64,000 nucleotides of DNA from Molossus alvarezi (GCA_037176705.1 CM073894.1:30835501-30899500); one strand, 5' to 3'; positions 48,045 to 61,154 are shown, counted from the stretch's first letter. Notes: generated from the sequence alone by a model not told the origin. Translations and numbers: made by a program.

Positions 48045-50336
48045 GATTTAATATTTTCGTTGTACTAAGTTTGATCTGGTCAGGATCCATTTTTTGACCA
48101 CATGCTTTATGTAGACAAACAACTAAATAATTAAAAAAATAAAAACAAAATTTTCCTTTCACACATTTTTTTATTTTTAAGAAAATATCTGTTTGACAGA
48201 TTAAAGGAAAGAGAAAGGCTGCCTGTAGCCCAAGGTACCTGGTCCCAGGGTCTCCCACGGACCACAGTTCCACCCAGCTCCTCTAAGGTATGGGGGTGTG
48301 CAGATTTTTATGTCTGCTTCCATTTGTGGCACATGAGTACCTGGGGTACATATATTAAGAAGCTCCCTGTAGAAGCTGGAATAGTTCGTATAGAGTAAAT
48401 ATTATTCCCATGAAAGTATCTACAATTACGTATATTTCTGATAAAAAAATTCATAGTGACAAAATATTACAGTTTGTGAGATCAGTTCAGTAGTTACCTC
48501 TACTTTGGCAAATAAAGACCTTGCCTCTTCCAGAATCTCTTAACACTTTACTTGGAAATAATTGTAAAACATAAAATTTATTTAATTTTTGTTTTGCTCT
48601 ATATTCCAGATAATAGAATATTCAAATTAATATATTTAATATTTTCTACTTAAAAAACACCTTTTCTCTGAATTTATGATAAAAAAGAATCACCTATGTA
48701 AGTTTTATACTATTAGACAACTAATTATTATTGTGTGTATATGTATATGTAAATATATGTATATATATATATATAGAGAGAGAGACGCATGTTTACAAAA
48801 CCAATTCACAGCATTATAATATAGGAAAGGGAAAATAGGTACACTTAGAGAAGTATATGCCATATTTTATCCTAGAAATTTTTATTTGGAAGAAAAAAAT
48901 GCTGATCATTAAAATTTGGAGGTTTTTAGATATAAAAATTATGTAATTCTAAAAGGAGAGTAGCTATTATAATATAGTATTCAAAATGAACAAATATTAA
49001 TGTATAAAAATAAATGTAACTTTTTTCTTTGTTATGTTTTGACTTTCCATATTAGCTACAATGAGAAAAACTACTGTTATTATTAGAGTCGATTATTTTG
49101 ATTAGAAAATGAGTGCAAAACGTGTCTTTGGGAGGAAGTTGGTCAAGCCTTTCCAGTTCCTCCTGACAGTATACAACTGTGTTCAGGGAACCTGGAATGT
49201 ACCATCTTACTGCTTCGTGGAATTACCAAGCAGTGAAAGGTCCTTTCAATATAAATTCAATGCATATTTAGGAGCTAAGCACATTTAACTGAAAGTGCTA
49301 CCAGGTGTCTATTCTAATGAACAGTTAGCTAAATTGGAAAAGAGTGATGGACTGTCTGTCCTTGACTTTGAAACCTTTAAATAATGTGGAGAACGAGAAG
49401 TGGAAGTAGGACTTGAGAAACAGTTGAGCAATACGATAGTTGTGAGTTTTACCTCCTGTCTCAGCAAAGTTTTCCTGTTCTTTCAGTAGCACATCTCACA
49501 TGCTTGATGTCTGTTCTGATGAGAACAGTGCTGGTATCATAGTTGCCCACCCTCCTACATTTATCTTGCTATTGTTTGAGAATTTACTTTCCAGCTTATT
49601 TTTGTTTTACTTTTAATTTTTTAAAAATTTGTTTCTAAAGATATGTAATATTAACTTTATTGATTTTATGATAAGTTACCTTGAGATAATTCTATTATGA
49701 GTTGCATGTATAAGTAACAATTTTAAGACTGATATTGGTTAAATGCAGGTTCTATTTTCTGCATTTCAAAGGCTTACAATCTATTTAAACTTCTTTGACC
49801 ATGAAGAGCTGAGTCTACCTTAAACAGTGAATGGTTGCCACTTAAATGCCATAAACTATCCTAAATCCTAAAGTCTATTTTTATTTTGAAAGTTAAAATT
49901 AATATTATCTTTTATAGTCTGAAGAGATCTCACGCTTTTTTGAAGTTTTTCATCAATGTCATTTGTTGATGGATTATTTCTCAAATCAATAGTAAATAGA
50001 CAGAAAATCTGAGAAGAGATGATACTCAACCAAAAATCTCAGGAATTATTTTGACATATGAGTTTGATATTAGGTTACAAATCTAGAATAAGGCAAAGAA
50101 GTGTAAGAATGTCACTGACTGAATATTGTTTTACATGTGAAAATAGACTTAAGATGGTAGTGAGGAGAAGAGTAATTGGTAAATAGAGCAAGTAGTAGTG
50201 CCTCTTAATTCACTGAAGAACACATCTTTCTCTAGGCAGAAGGAAATGAATTTTTCTCTTTACCAGTCTTCTTTTCTTTACATTAATTATGTAAATGAAA
50301 TTGTAGCCAGTTTGGTTCAGATAAAATGGTATCTAT
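48045..50336. other. No gene or dispersed repeat seen
   Basis: Apart from the compound microsatellite at 48733-48785, nothing I can support in 2.3 kb. Confidence 0.55.
48733..48785. repeat. Compound GT/AT/GA microsatellite
   Basis: gtgtgtatatgtatatgt grading into a TATA run and then gagagagag. The blend suggests successive slippage after point changes. Confidence 0.85.
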
Positions 50337-50831
50337 CTTAGTTTGCTTTGGGCTGTGATAATAAAATATTATACTGGATCGCTCAAACAACAGAAATTTA
50401 TCGGAAGCTGAGACATCCAAGATCAAAGTGTTAACAAGGTAGTTTTCTTTTCTTTTTTTTTTTGATACGTGCCCCTAGCGGGAACCAAACCCAGGACTCT
50501 GGTCCACAGACCGACGCTCCAACTACTGAGCCAAACCAGCCAGGGCAGCAAGGTAGTTTTCATTCTGAGGCCTCTTCTTCTGGATGTTAGGCAGCTGCTA
50601 GCCCTGTGTGTGTGCTCACATGATTTCTTGTGGCCACTCGGGGACAGGCAGCAAGTTCTTTGGTATTTCTTTTTATAAAGGCACTAATCCCACTATGAGG
50701 GTCCCACCCTGGAGACCTAAACTAACCCTAACTACCTCCCAAAAGGTCTCACCTCCAAATGCCATCATACTAGTGGTTAGAGCTTCAACATATGAATTGG
50801 GGGTGGGTGCAATAAGCATTCAGTCCATAAC
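50337..50831 (-). mobile_element. MLT1-type solo LTR (ERVL-MaLR), split by a SINE
   Basis: On the plus strand it reads from ttagtttgctttgggctgtg and caaacaacagaaatttatcg through attctgaggcctcttcttc and aggtctcacctccaaatgcc to caacatatgaattgggggtg and cagtccataac. This is the complement of the common mammalian MLT1 LTR layout. No internal viral region adjoins it, so it is a solo LTR with no coding content. The head-only tRNA SINE at 50448-50548 is nested in it. Confidence 0.8.
50448..50548 (-). mobile_element. Head-only tRNA-derived SINE inside an LTR
   Basis: Only the tRNA-like head is present (complement: gcgggaaccaaacccaggac through ctgagccaaaccagccaggg). A T-rich tract (50450-50462) follows the head's 3' edge directly, with no CT-rich body and no 'gtgaggatta' tail. 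A perfect 13-bp target duplication caaggtagttttc (50435-50447 and 50549-50561) shows the roughly 100-bp unit was inserted as such. It splits an older MLT1-type LTR. Confidence 0.9.
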
Positions 50832-51027
50832 AAATGGTGAGATACCATTAAAAAGAAACAACAATAATTATTAAGCCTTGAACTTTATTGGAGCCATGGA
50901 AGGCTGTGCCCTAAGATAATGCTTGTGAATTTTATTAATTTTTTTGTTGTATGTTTATTTTAAAGTCACGGGGAGAATGGTGGCCTGAACATCTGCGTCA
51001 ATGGAGTTTAAATTCTGGTTGTGTAAT

Positions 51028-51175
51028 TTTATTTTATTCATTTTTATCCTCATCTGAGGATATGTTCATTGATGGGGGGGGGAGAGAGAGAGAGAGAGAG
51101 ACACACACTGATGTGAGAGAGAGAGAAACATTACTCAGTTGCCTGAGCAGGGATTGAAACTGCAACCTGAATATG
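51028..51175 (-). mobile_element. Truncated VES SINE, 'gtgaggatta' type
   Basis: Tail complement tcctcatctgaggatatgtt, a G run and GA body (51074-51125), then ttgcctgagcagggattgaa. The rest of the head is missing, and L1 sequence begins directly at about 51176. No target duplication was recognised. Confidence 0.85.
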
Positions 51176-53100
51176 AACTATGGTATTTGTCTTTCTCTGA
51201 CTGGCTTATTTCATTTAGCATGATATTCTCTAGGTTCATCCATGATACATGTCATTGCAAATGGTAAGAATTCTTTCTTTTTTTTTTTTATAGCCAAGTA
51301 ATATTCTATTGCATATATTTCACCACTTTTTAATCTACTAGTCTATTGATGAGCACTTGGGTTGCTTCTGTGTCTTGGCCATTATAAACAATGCTTCAAG
51401 GAACATATAGGTGCATGTACCTTGGTATTTTGGGTAACTTTGGATATATACCCAGAAGCAGAATTGCTGGGTCTTATAGTAGCTCCATTTATAATTATTT
51501 GAGGAAAACCCATACTGTTTTCCATAGTGGCTACACAAATCTTTATTCCCACCAACAGTGCACAAAGCTTCTCTTTCCTCCATATCTTTGCCAATACTTA
51601 TCTATTGATTTATTGATGATAGCCAATCTGACAGGTGTGAAGTAATATCTCATTGTGGTCTTAATTTGCATTTCTCTGATAGTGATGTTGAGCATCTTTT
51701 CATGTCTTTTGGCCATCTGTATACTCTCTTTGGAAAGTGTTTAATTCAGGTCTTTTGCCCACTTTTTAATTGAGTTGGTGGGTCTTTTTGATGTTAAGTT
51801 GTATAAGTTCTTTATACATTTTGGATATTAACCTCTTCTCAGACGTATCATGGTAAATATGTTCTCCCATTTAGTGGGTTAGCTTTTCATTTTGTTGATG
51901 GCTTCCATTGCCATACAGAAACATTTAGTTTGATGTAGTCCCATTTGTTTATTTTTTCTTTTGTTTCCCAAGGAGACATATCAGAAAAGATTTTACTGCC
52001 TATGTTTTCATTTAGGATTTTTGTGGTTTCTAGTCTTACATTTAAGTCTTTAATCTATATTGCGTTTACTTCTGTGTGTGGTGTAAAAAGGTTAACTAGT
52101 TTCACTTTTTGCATGTCTGTCCAATTTTCCCAACACTATTTATTGAATAGACTATCTCTAGCTTATTGTAAGTTCTTTTGTCCCTTGTCTAATGTTAATT
52201 GACCATAAAGGCATGGGTTTATTTCTGGGCTCTCCATCCTGTCCCATTGATCACTATGTCTGGTTTTATGCCAAGACCATGCTGTTTTGATTACTATGGC
52301 CTTGTACTATAGTTTGGGATCAGGCCACGTGATTCTTCCAGCTTTGTATTTTTCTCAAGATTTTTGTGACCTTTTGTAGTTCCATATACATTTTTGGAAT
52401 ATTTGTTCCAGTTCTGTGAAATACACCATTGGTATCTTGATAAGAATTGAGATGAATCTATAGATTACTTTGGGTAATATGACATTTTAATTATGTTAAT
52501 TCCTCCTATCCAAGAGCATGGTATGCCCTGGACAGTTTGGCTCAGCGGTTAGAGCATCGGCTTGCAGTCCGGAGAGACCTGGGTTTGGTTCCCACTGAGA
52601 GCATGTACCTCAGTTGCGGTTTGTCCCTGGCCCTGGTTGGGTTGTGTGGGTGGCAACTACTCTATGTGACCCTTTCACGTCGATGTTTCTCTCTCTCTCT
52701 TTCTCTCTCTTCCTCCCACTCTATATGAACAAAAAATAGAAAAATGTCCTCAGGTGGGACCAAAAAAAAACGAGCATGGTATATGCTTCCACTTATTTGT
52801 ATCTTCTTCAATGTCTTTCTTCTGTGTCTTATAATTTTCTGAGTACAGATCTTCTATATCCTTGGCTAAATTTATTCCTGGGTTTGTTTCTTTCTTTCTT
52901 TGATACAATTATAAATGGAATTGTTTTCTTAGTTTTCCTTTCCTATAGTTTATTATTTGTGTATATAGATGCAATTGATTTCTGGATTTTTTGTATCCTT
53001 CTACTTTACTGAATTCATTTATCAGTTCTAGTAGTTTTGTGGTGGTATCTTTAGGGTTCTAATAAATACAATATCATGCCATCTAAAAATAGTGACTATT
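51176..53100 (-). mobile_element. L1 ORF2 3' portion, 5'-truncated, split by a VES
   Basis: Read on the minus strand it runs from the region downstream of the reverse-transcriptase core through the ORF2 C-terminus. Examples are the complements of ttcatttatcagttctagta (53017), tatggccttgtactatagtt (52295), ggtgtgaagtaatatctcat (51634) and ttgggttgcttctgtgtctt (51358). The longest surviving open stretch is about 81 codons, with many stops, so no enzyme is made. A VES interrupts it at 52525-52771. The 3' border at 51176 abuts a truncated VES, and its own 3' UTR and poly(A) are missing. Confidence 0.92.
52525..52771 (+). mobile_element. VES SINE inside an L1, 'gtgaggatta' type
   Basis: Starts gccctggacagtttggctca and has B-box gggtttggttcccact, a CT-rich body and tail cctcaggtgggaccaaaaaa. 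A perfect 11-bp target duplication gagcatggtat (52514-52524 and 52772-52782) is L1 sequence, so the SINE is younger than the L1 and lies opposite to it. Confidence 0.96.
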
Positions 53101-53287
53101 TATTGTTGTTGTTGTTGATGATGATGATTTTAGAGAAAGAAAGGAGAGGGGGAGAGACAGAGAGAAACATCCCCAGACCAGGGATTGAACCCACAATTTA
53201 GTCTGTGCCTTGACGGGGAATTGAATCCACCACCTTCTGGTGCACTGGATGATTCTCAAACCAGCTGAGCCACACTGGCCAGAGCCT
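53101..53287 (-). mobile_element. VES SINE, 'caccaagaggt' type, TTG/ATG-repeat tail
   Basis: A tail of TTG then ATG triplets (53101-53129), tttagagaaagaaaggagag body and a head complement ending agccacactggccagag. It abuts the 5'-truncated end of the neighbouring minus-strand L1. Confidence 0.88.
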
Positions 53288-54616
53288 CTGGAGACTTTAA
53301 ATCATAGATTGATCACTTCTATAGAATGACTTATTTAAGGTTGGTTGGACTAAGAGTTATAATGTCTTTATGGAGGAGTAGAATGAATGGAAGTTGTTGA
53401 TGAAAAGAAAAACAAAAGATCTTTATAAACTATCCTATCAACTATCTCATTTAAAGATTTAACATTACCCATCACTTTCAATTAAACATGGTATTCCTAT
53501 ACTCTTCTATTTGTTTTTTGTTTCCTTCTTTATTCTTAAGAAGCATGGCCAGCTTAGTCTTGTGATAAAACTATCACCCCTGAAATATGCTAAGAGGAGG
53601 ACTTAAGAAGACTGTGATATGAAGGGTGCAAAAACTGTCAACATGTTTTCACCAGTCCCTGCACAAATATTCCTTGGCAGGAGAAAGTCTAGAAGAGGAA
53701 AAACAAATCATAAACTACAGATGTTTAGCCTTTCAGATTTTTGTCATAGGTGACTCCAAAACAGACCTATGAAACAACCCTATTCCCCACGACCCTGCAG
53801 AGAGCCAGTGAAATTCGGCTGTGTTTTTTGTTAGCATTCCAATAGTACTATCTTGGGAAGAGACTATTTCCAAGAAAGTATGTTCAATTCTGGAAATGCT
53901 AATGTGTTGGCAACATTCCCCCAAGTCTTTCTAGCTTGAGGGAAGGAATGAGGGCAGAGAGCAGCAAGTTACTGGGAGTCCTTGCATTTCCTAAATCCTC
54001 CAAATTGCTTACCTACTAACCTCTAGTGCTTTGCTTTCTTGTGAAACAAGTCCCATTTCTGGGAATTTAAAATTGCTTTAATGGATAAGGTGGTGCTGGG
54101 GACATGCTATTACCTATATATGTGCATAAAACTCACGTACATGCTTGCCCCAAATCAAACATTTGTTTTCCAACCAGAAAAGAGGAAGTAGACTCAGATT
54201 CAAGTTTCTTTAGGGACACGCTCATGCTGAGAGGCAAATGAATGGCCACTGTGGGGAATTTATTTCTCCTGCTGAAAAAGCAAAGGCTAATAATAATTGA
54301 GGGTGATTTGCAAAATGCACAGCTTTAAAATAATCATATGATACCTAGTAATTTTGAAATTGAGGTAAAAAAAGGAAGCACTTCTGAAGCCGGAATTATG
54401 AAAATCAAGAAGTTGCTTAAAATATTTGAGAGTGTGCTTAGAGAATCAATTGCCATATGCTTTATTTGCTTCTGAAGAGAAATCATGTTTTCTCTTGGAA
54501 TAAATTGCACACACAGGTGTTTGATGCAGGGTTTATAAGCTATCAAGAGGAGCCAGAATGTTTGGGGTTGAGGTAGGAGGTGTTAATTTGGAAAAGATGG
54601 TATGGGGGAAGGATGG

Positions 54617-54640
54617 AGAGAACAGAACAGAACAGAACTA
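54617..54640. repeat. AGAAC pentanucleotide repeat
   Basis: About four copies of gaaca in a row (gagaacagaacagaacagaa). Confidence 0.85.
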
Positions 54641-54889
54641 GTAAGAGAACAGAAGTAAGTTTCCTACCCATATTTGCAAACCGGGTGGAGTTGTTAGAAC
54701 CAGAATTTACCACCTGAATGCTAACCCACCTTGATTTATGCAGTCAAATTAGAACACTATTCTCAACTATTTTGCTTATGAGTCACTGGTATAAAAGAAA
54801 TGAGACAGATAATATAATTAACATATATATTTGCTTGCTCTGTATCTGTTTCTGCCTATTATATGGGAACACTACATAAAGCTACATTA

Positions 54890-54985
54890 ATAATTTATTT
54901 TCCCACTAGTAGGTCCCAATGGAATTAAGCATCACCCATTCTATTGATGAGAAAACTGAGAGTGATTTTAGCTGACTACAGTAAG
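54890..54985 (-). repeat. MIR-like fragment
   Basis: ccattctattgatgagaaaa followed by ctgagagtgattttagctga resembles the MIR core complement. Flanking parts are not recognisable. Confidence 0.4.
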
Positions 54986-55683
54986 TGTACAGTAAGTGTG
55001 ACTACAGTAACACACATTGTTTCTCATACTGACAGATGGTGATACATAATGCATCAATATAGTAATCTCTTTGGGGGGAATATACAATACTGTTTTGAGA
55101 TGCAGTTTATAATGAAACATCACCAATGCAAATTGACCCAGGTTCATAAAATAGATAAACAGTTTGAAATTTTACAGTCATGCTTCAGGATATCAAAAAA
55201 CAAAAACAACAAAATCTATCAACTTGAGAGAATAAGGCCCACTCCACATATTTTTGATACTACATTGACTTTTATTACTAATATGTAAACTTTCATGGTT
55301 TGGTCTATGTGACACCAAAACATTGAAAGAAAAGAGTAAATTTAGCCTTATTCAAAAATATACCTTATATAAGTAGGTTGTTTAAAATCATCCGAATGAA
55401 TGTTTTGTGAAGAGACTCTCACAACTAGTTTGTATAAAGTAGCCTGTGTCTTCCTTTAATATTTATTTTGACTCTCTCCCAGTAAGGAAGCCTTCAGAAG
55501 CAAAAGTATTTATAACTAAAATGATACCTTTTAAAAGCTCTGATAGCATATTTTTAAAAAACACATTTAAAGCAGTTGAATATGATTGTCAAGGAATTAT
55601 CTACAAAATAAGAGAAATTAACCATTTTAATTCTCACAAATATTTTAATTGTGACAAATTTTTTTAATTCCAAAAAAGGTGTT

Positions 55684-55922
55684 CACCCCAGCTGGTGTGG
55701 CTCAGTGGTTGATTGTTGACCCCTGCACCAAGAGGTCACCGGTTCAATTCCCAGTCAGGGTACATGCCCAGGTTGTGGGCCAAGTCCCCAGTGTGGGGCA
55801 TGCAGGAGGCAGCCAATCAATGCTCTTTCTCATTGATGTTTCTATCTATCTCTTTCTCTCCCTTCCTCTTTCTGTTAAATCAATAAAGAAAAATGAGTAA
55901 ATAAATAAATAACAAGGAATAT
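55684..55922 (+). mobile_element. VES SINE, 'caccaagaggt' type
   Basis: Complete head (agctggtgtggctcagtggt), ctgcaccaagaggtcaccgg, body and a tail of aaatcaataaagaaaaatga with AAAT repeats. A perfect 12-bp target duplication aaaaaaggtgtt lies at 55672-55683 and 55923-55934. Confidence 0.95.
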
Positions 55923-55934
55923 AAAAAAGGTGTT

Positions 55935-58387
55935 TATTATCTCTGAATATGGAATATTTGTATATCTGTTTTTCTCTGAATAAATATTAAATTATTAAGT
56001 TAATTTCTATTGTGCTTTATTTTCTAAAACTAAGAATAAAATTTATGTTTTGCATCTTATTAAAGATATTTTTTTTAAAATTTAAGCAATTATAATTGAG
56101 CATTAGAAAATTTTTTTAGGAGTTTCTTCTAAAATTAACTAATGGCAAAAACAGGATGTTAAAATCTTGTGACAAACAATCACTTTACTAGTTGATAACT
56201 TGTACCAAAGCCAATGTCATAGAAGCTCAGTATGAAAATATCTCTTCTTCTTAGTATATTCAATAATAAATCCATTATAAGGTTTTTGAAGGGAACACTC
56301 ATAGTTGCTTTGAATATTCTGAAAATGCTATGTTAGGTAAACATAATTTGAGATACATTCTATCTATTTTTGATAGAATATAGTGATTCTATTAACCAGA
56401 TTAACTGAAAGCATTAAAAAAATAATAATATGTTATTTGGGACATGGATTATTAGTGATATTTAAATCTGGAACATACCCCAAACTCTATAATATTTATT
56501 TTTGTTCTGATTGCAACTACTTGAAAATATATATGGAGGTAGAACAAGGTGGTTAAACTGTAGTGACTGTTACTCGTAAATTTCCAAACTGAATGACTCA
56601 GTAGCATATAACCAGCCCAAACTGTACCAATTTTACCAACATAAGGGCTGCTGATAATTATGGAATTTATAGCTCAATAATAAAAATAAATATTTTTTAA
56701 AAGTAATTTTATTTTTACTGTGTAATTCTTAATTTTGCTTTGTTTCAACCTGTTTTATTAACTCCAGTGCAAATGGATAGTTTCTTTATACTTGTGACTT
56801 TATAAGATTTTAAAATATAGCTAAAAAGATAAAGGGAAAAATGGTTAATCCAGATAATTTGACAGTGTTATATAGTAACAAAATAAAAATATTTAAAAGA
56901 TGTGAAAATATTTGTTTTTCTTTTAAGAAGATTCTCTATTTGAGGATAATGACCTAAAGTCATAATGGGTGACTCCTTGTTCATCTTATTTTTTACTAAG
57001 GATTAGATCTGATAGGAGCAAAAGACTTGGAGAAAATTTTTCTCTTTTCAAAATAGTCTACGCAGATAATTAATGATAGAAGGAAATTTCTTCATCATTA
57101 TTGAATTGCTACTTTAAGTTTAATTATTTGTTATGGAAGTTTTATATACTTTCAATATACTGAAATGATTCATTTAATTTTAATGTGTGTTATTTGTTTT
57201 AATTCTAGTACTGAATGAAATTATCTGTTGTTTTGTTATTTATGTTTTAGGAAAATTCTCTAGTAATCTTCAAGGTAGAGTTTGGCAGCCTAGTTTAGAT
57301 TCATGCAATTTTTATTTGCTAATTTATTTGCTGAGTTTCAAAACTAAGATGTACCATTATCGATATACTTCAAAGAGGCAAATATATTTTCATCAAAAAT
57401 TGAAAACATAGCATTAAAATGTATTTAGTATTTTCTTCAACAGCTATGTTCTAGTAAAGATAAATATGGGTATATAATTAAAAATTTATTAACACATTTA
57501 ATAATTGTACTAATCTTGGTGGTCTCTTTTCTTTAATTATCTTTAGTGAGATTTGTGTAAACCCATTGTACATATTCCCAGAATCTGGAATTAATAATTG
57601 TCTTTTCTTTTTCTTTTATTGGTTAAAATAATTTGAAATTTAAAAATAATTAGTGTCTTTCTTTTCTCTCTCTGCCTTTATTGGCAATTATTTTCTGGCA
57701 ACACATTGGCTACACAAATAAAGTTCACATATAGGTTGCATACCAAAGAAGTTATAAGTGGAATATTAGCTATAATAATTACTTTACAATGATAAAATGT
57801 ATAATGTTCTATTTGAGATCAAATCACGTAATTTTTGTCAATATCCAGGTAGCATTCCCAGAGAGTAATTGATAATTAAGAAAATTATAACTTAAGGCAT
57901 TAATCATTTAAAAAAGAATACCATTTCCAGACTATGTGGATTTAAGCCAGAAGAATAGAAACCAGACCAATATAGGGCCACATTTGGCTGACTCAATGTA
58001 ACAACACAGAGATGTGATGGTGATGGCATAATGACATCACCACTCTCTCGGGACCAATCATTTGGAATGCAGGTGGCCAAGCTAGACTGATCTCATCGGA
58101 AAATAGCTAACCCATACAAACCAACTTTTTCAGGGCATAAAACTGCATGTTCTGTCCATTTGCATCACGGGGGTAAAGGATCTATACAGGTGGTATTACA
58201 ATATTAAGTTGAAGATGTTATGGGTAATCTAGGACAAATTCTCCTGCTTAACAATTAAAGCATCTATTATAGATATTATTTAAAACATTAATACCAGTTG
58301 GACCAAGGTTTTGTTGAAAAAGCCTAATAGCCAATATGTATAGATTACCATTATTTTTCTGGCATCTGTTCAATAGAACAATGTTTC
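55935..58387. other. No gene or dispersed repeat seen
   Basis: AT-rich unique DNA. 57,960-58,200 is less AT-rich and repeat-free, with a CRE-like tgacatcac at 58032-58040. Confidence 0.55.
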
Positions 58388-58560
58388 CCTTCCTTCCTTC
58401 CTTCCTTCCTTCCTTCCTTCCTTCCTTCCTTCCTTCCTTCCTTCCTTCCTTCTTCCTTCCTTCTTTTTTCCCTAACATTCCTCCTTCTTTTCTTTCTTCC
58501 TTTCCTTTTTCCTTCCTTCTTTCCTCTCTCATCTCCCTCCTTCCTTTCTTTCTTCCTCTT
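58388..58560. repeat. CCTT microsatellite with imperfect flank
   Basis: Perfect CCTT units run from 58388 to about 58452 (roughly 16 copies). About 100 bp of imperfect pyrimidine-rich CTTT/CCTT sequence follows. It gives long spurious Lys/Glu- and Pro/Ser-rich open frames on the two strands. The long purine/pyrimidine asymmetry could support triplex DNA. Confidence 0.95.
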
Positions 58561-60278
58561 ATGGACTATATTGTATCAACATTTAATGATATAAACTCAT
58601 AAGGTGTTACAAGAGTTGTGTAAATTGATTTAAGTTCATTTTTTTATTTATGTGACTTCATCCATTTGAGTAGATATAATTCTGATATTAGAATTAAAAA
58701 GATATAACTGCATAATTTAATTTTTAAATTCTAATTTTTTTCCTGATACTTTTTTATGCATATACCAAAATGAAGCTACCAAAGCTGAAATTTTTCTTTA
58801 AGATCTAGTCTGGCCTTTTGGTTCAAAGCAATTTGGATTGTCATTAAAAATCCAAAGTTTATGCAAATCTGATTTAAGCCATGCCCAAGTGATAATGTTT
58901 TATTTCTCCTAAGTGTTTGATTCCTTGATAATCCTTGCATTTGCATGTGTTCTAAATACCTATGGATGGTCAATGCTTCAATAAAGAAAACCTGAAATCT
59001 AAAGAGAAGAATAAATTACATAATAAATACTAATTGTTGTTTCTTTAGTAATTATCCCTAAACTTTCAAGGAAATATTGCTATTATTCCCACACACTAAA
59101 ACACACAGGTAGATAATTCTTTGCTGCAACCACATGTGTGTCCAGATGAACTTTGTTTGGTAAAACAGAGAGCTAAACATTTTATGGAAAGGGCAATAAT
59201 CTGTTACTGAAATATGTAGGGGATTTTCTTTGGGAAATTTGTTTGTTCTGAGTTGGGTAACTTATCAAAGGCAGAAGAAAGGTGACAATCTATTTGAAGC
59301 CATAATTAAAAATTAATTCTATTTCCTTCTCACGGTCACTCATTAACAAAAAACAAAACAAAACAACAACACTCTCTAAGTAAGGTTCTGCAAGTAAAAG
59401 TTCTTCCTTTTGGATGGCCTTAGGAGAGGCTTGCAAGGACAGCTGGTTTGGTTAATTACAAATTTAAACTTTATGCCATTGAGACATAATTTCAGTGAAT
59501 AATATTTTCCAGACAGAGTTTAATAAGCAACTTGCGGTTGAGTAGCCTTTTGCCCAAAAAAGGGAACCAGGTCTCTGTGACTACCTTCTACATTCAGAGA
59601 GCATGAGGGTAGAGGATGTTAACTTGAACACCCTAGGAACTAAGTTCCAGTAACCTTATCAGAGTCTAAGAGATGACCCCACCCTAGATGTTGTGAAAGA
59701 AGGATTGTTGAAAGAGCACCTGGCATTTCACCCTGAACTCCCGTAACACTTGCTGATTCACTGACCACAGGGAGGGAAAGTACAGTAGATGTTCAGCTGG
59801 CCTTCCTGGGTGAGTCCTGCTGGTAAACTTGGACTACAGCTGAGAAATCACAGGTTTTGACATTCACATACTGAAACTTTTGCTCAAAAATGTGGTAAAA
59901 CAAGTAAATTTGTAAAAGAAATGTCTTTTACAGTGTTGGTCCTCTTACTGTTGTTCTTTACGAATTACTTACTGAGAAGTAGTGGGGATTGTTAGCACCT
60001 GGTATAACCAGAAGTCTGATTTTTTTTTTTAAACAGATTTTCTTTAGGTAATTTAGGAAGGCTATGTTTACACTTGTTTAACATGAATGGGTTAGAGAAA
60101 AGATATTTCACGCTGTGGCCACTAGTTCTGACATTTTTACTTTTAGAAATACTATCTGATCTGAGTAGAACCAAACAAGACTTACTTGGATCTGTAAGAA
60201 TTAAGAAATTGATAATATATGCAATGATTGAAAAAATTTTATTTTTACCCTTTTATGTATGTGATTGGGAAAACAGTC
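58561..60278. other. No feature seen
   Basis: Unique sequence. Confidence 0.55.
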
Positions 60279-60316
60279 ACACACACATATGTGTGTGTGT
60301 ATATATATATATATTA
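60279..60316. repeat. AC-GT palindrome and TA microsatellite
   Basis: cacacacacatatgtgtgtg is an inverted repeat, continuing as GT and then TA units. It is a likely site of length variation. Confidence 0.85.
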
Positions 60317-61154
60317 GAATTATAGTGGGACCAAACTACACTCTTATATGTTGCTAGTCCTTTATAAAACTAATAAACAGAAAAAAAAATTGACCTGATA
60401 TTTTCCTCCAGTAAAATGATGAGTTTTTGCTAAGTCAAAAGCATAAGAAAGTCAGAAGTAACAGGATGATAAATTAACTACCACTCAGACAATATTCAAA
60501 TAATTATCCTATCATGAATATTCTCCTGTTAAGTTCCCTAGTCATATCTCCAGTACTTTTTAGAAATGTTAGTTTCATGAGAGTGCAATTATGTATTTTT
60601 CATTTTTATACCAGTATGGGAAACTTACATTTAATAAAAAAAATTAAAAATCATTAAATGGCTAGACTCAGACTTCTTAGAATATGATTATAGAAATTTA
60701 AATCAATCTAACAAATATGTGTTAAATCTATCAAATATTGATAGCTTATAGAATCTATAGATTATATCTATGCTCCCTGAATTAAAAACAAACAAACAAG
60801 AAAACCTCTCTTTTTAATGATAACACTGACTGTGGTCTAATGGCCTAGGGGCAGAGTTGTGATAAATGACTTATAAAATATATTAGAAAATCATAACAAA
60901 AGTACAGAAGCCAGGATTTCTGTGATTTGAATGTTTCTATAAGTTAGTGGGAAAGTAGATAAGAACAATGACTTAACATTTATTGTGTCCCTTATATGTG
61001 TTGTACATCTTTATGTTTCATATTAATTAAATTGGTAAGAATTTAGGAAACTAAGTATCAGTGCAGTTGTTAAACTGTTCAGGACAGACAAAACAATACT
61101 ATGTTTTACCAATTTGTAAAGCCTTTCTTCAATTCAGTAGGTTTGTTTAATTTT
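60317..61154. other. No feature seen
   Basis: AT-rich unique sequence preceding the old L1. Confidence 0.55.

Larger units (their letters stand above)
53288..55671. other. No gene seen
   Basis: Unique sequence apart from the AGAAC repeat, a MIR-like scrap and a short tandem duplication of cagtaagtgt at 54978-55000. Confidence 0.55.

Noticed and set aside
51338..51594. Minus-strand frames with HYGKQYGF- and MAKT-like words
   Set aside because: Pieces of decayed L1 ORF2, not a host gene.
58248..58602. Lys/Glu/Arg-rich and Pro/Ser/Phe-rich open frames on opposite strands
   Set aside because: Both are translations of the CCTT microsatellite.
60279..60302. Palindrome cacacacacatatgtgtgtg as a possible hairpin element
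   Set aside because: Explained by adjacent AC and GT slippage; no inserted element or target duplication around it.
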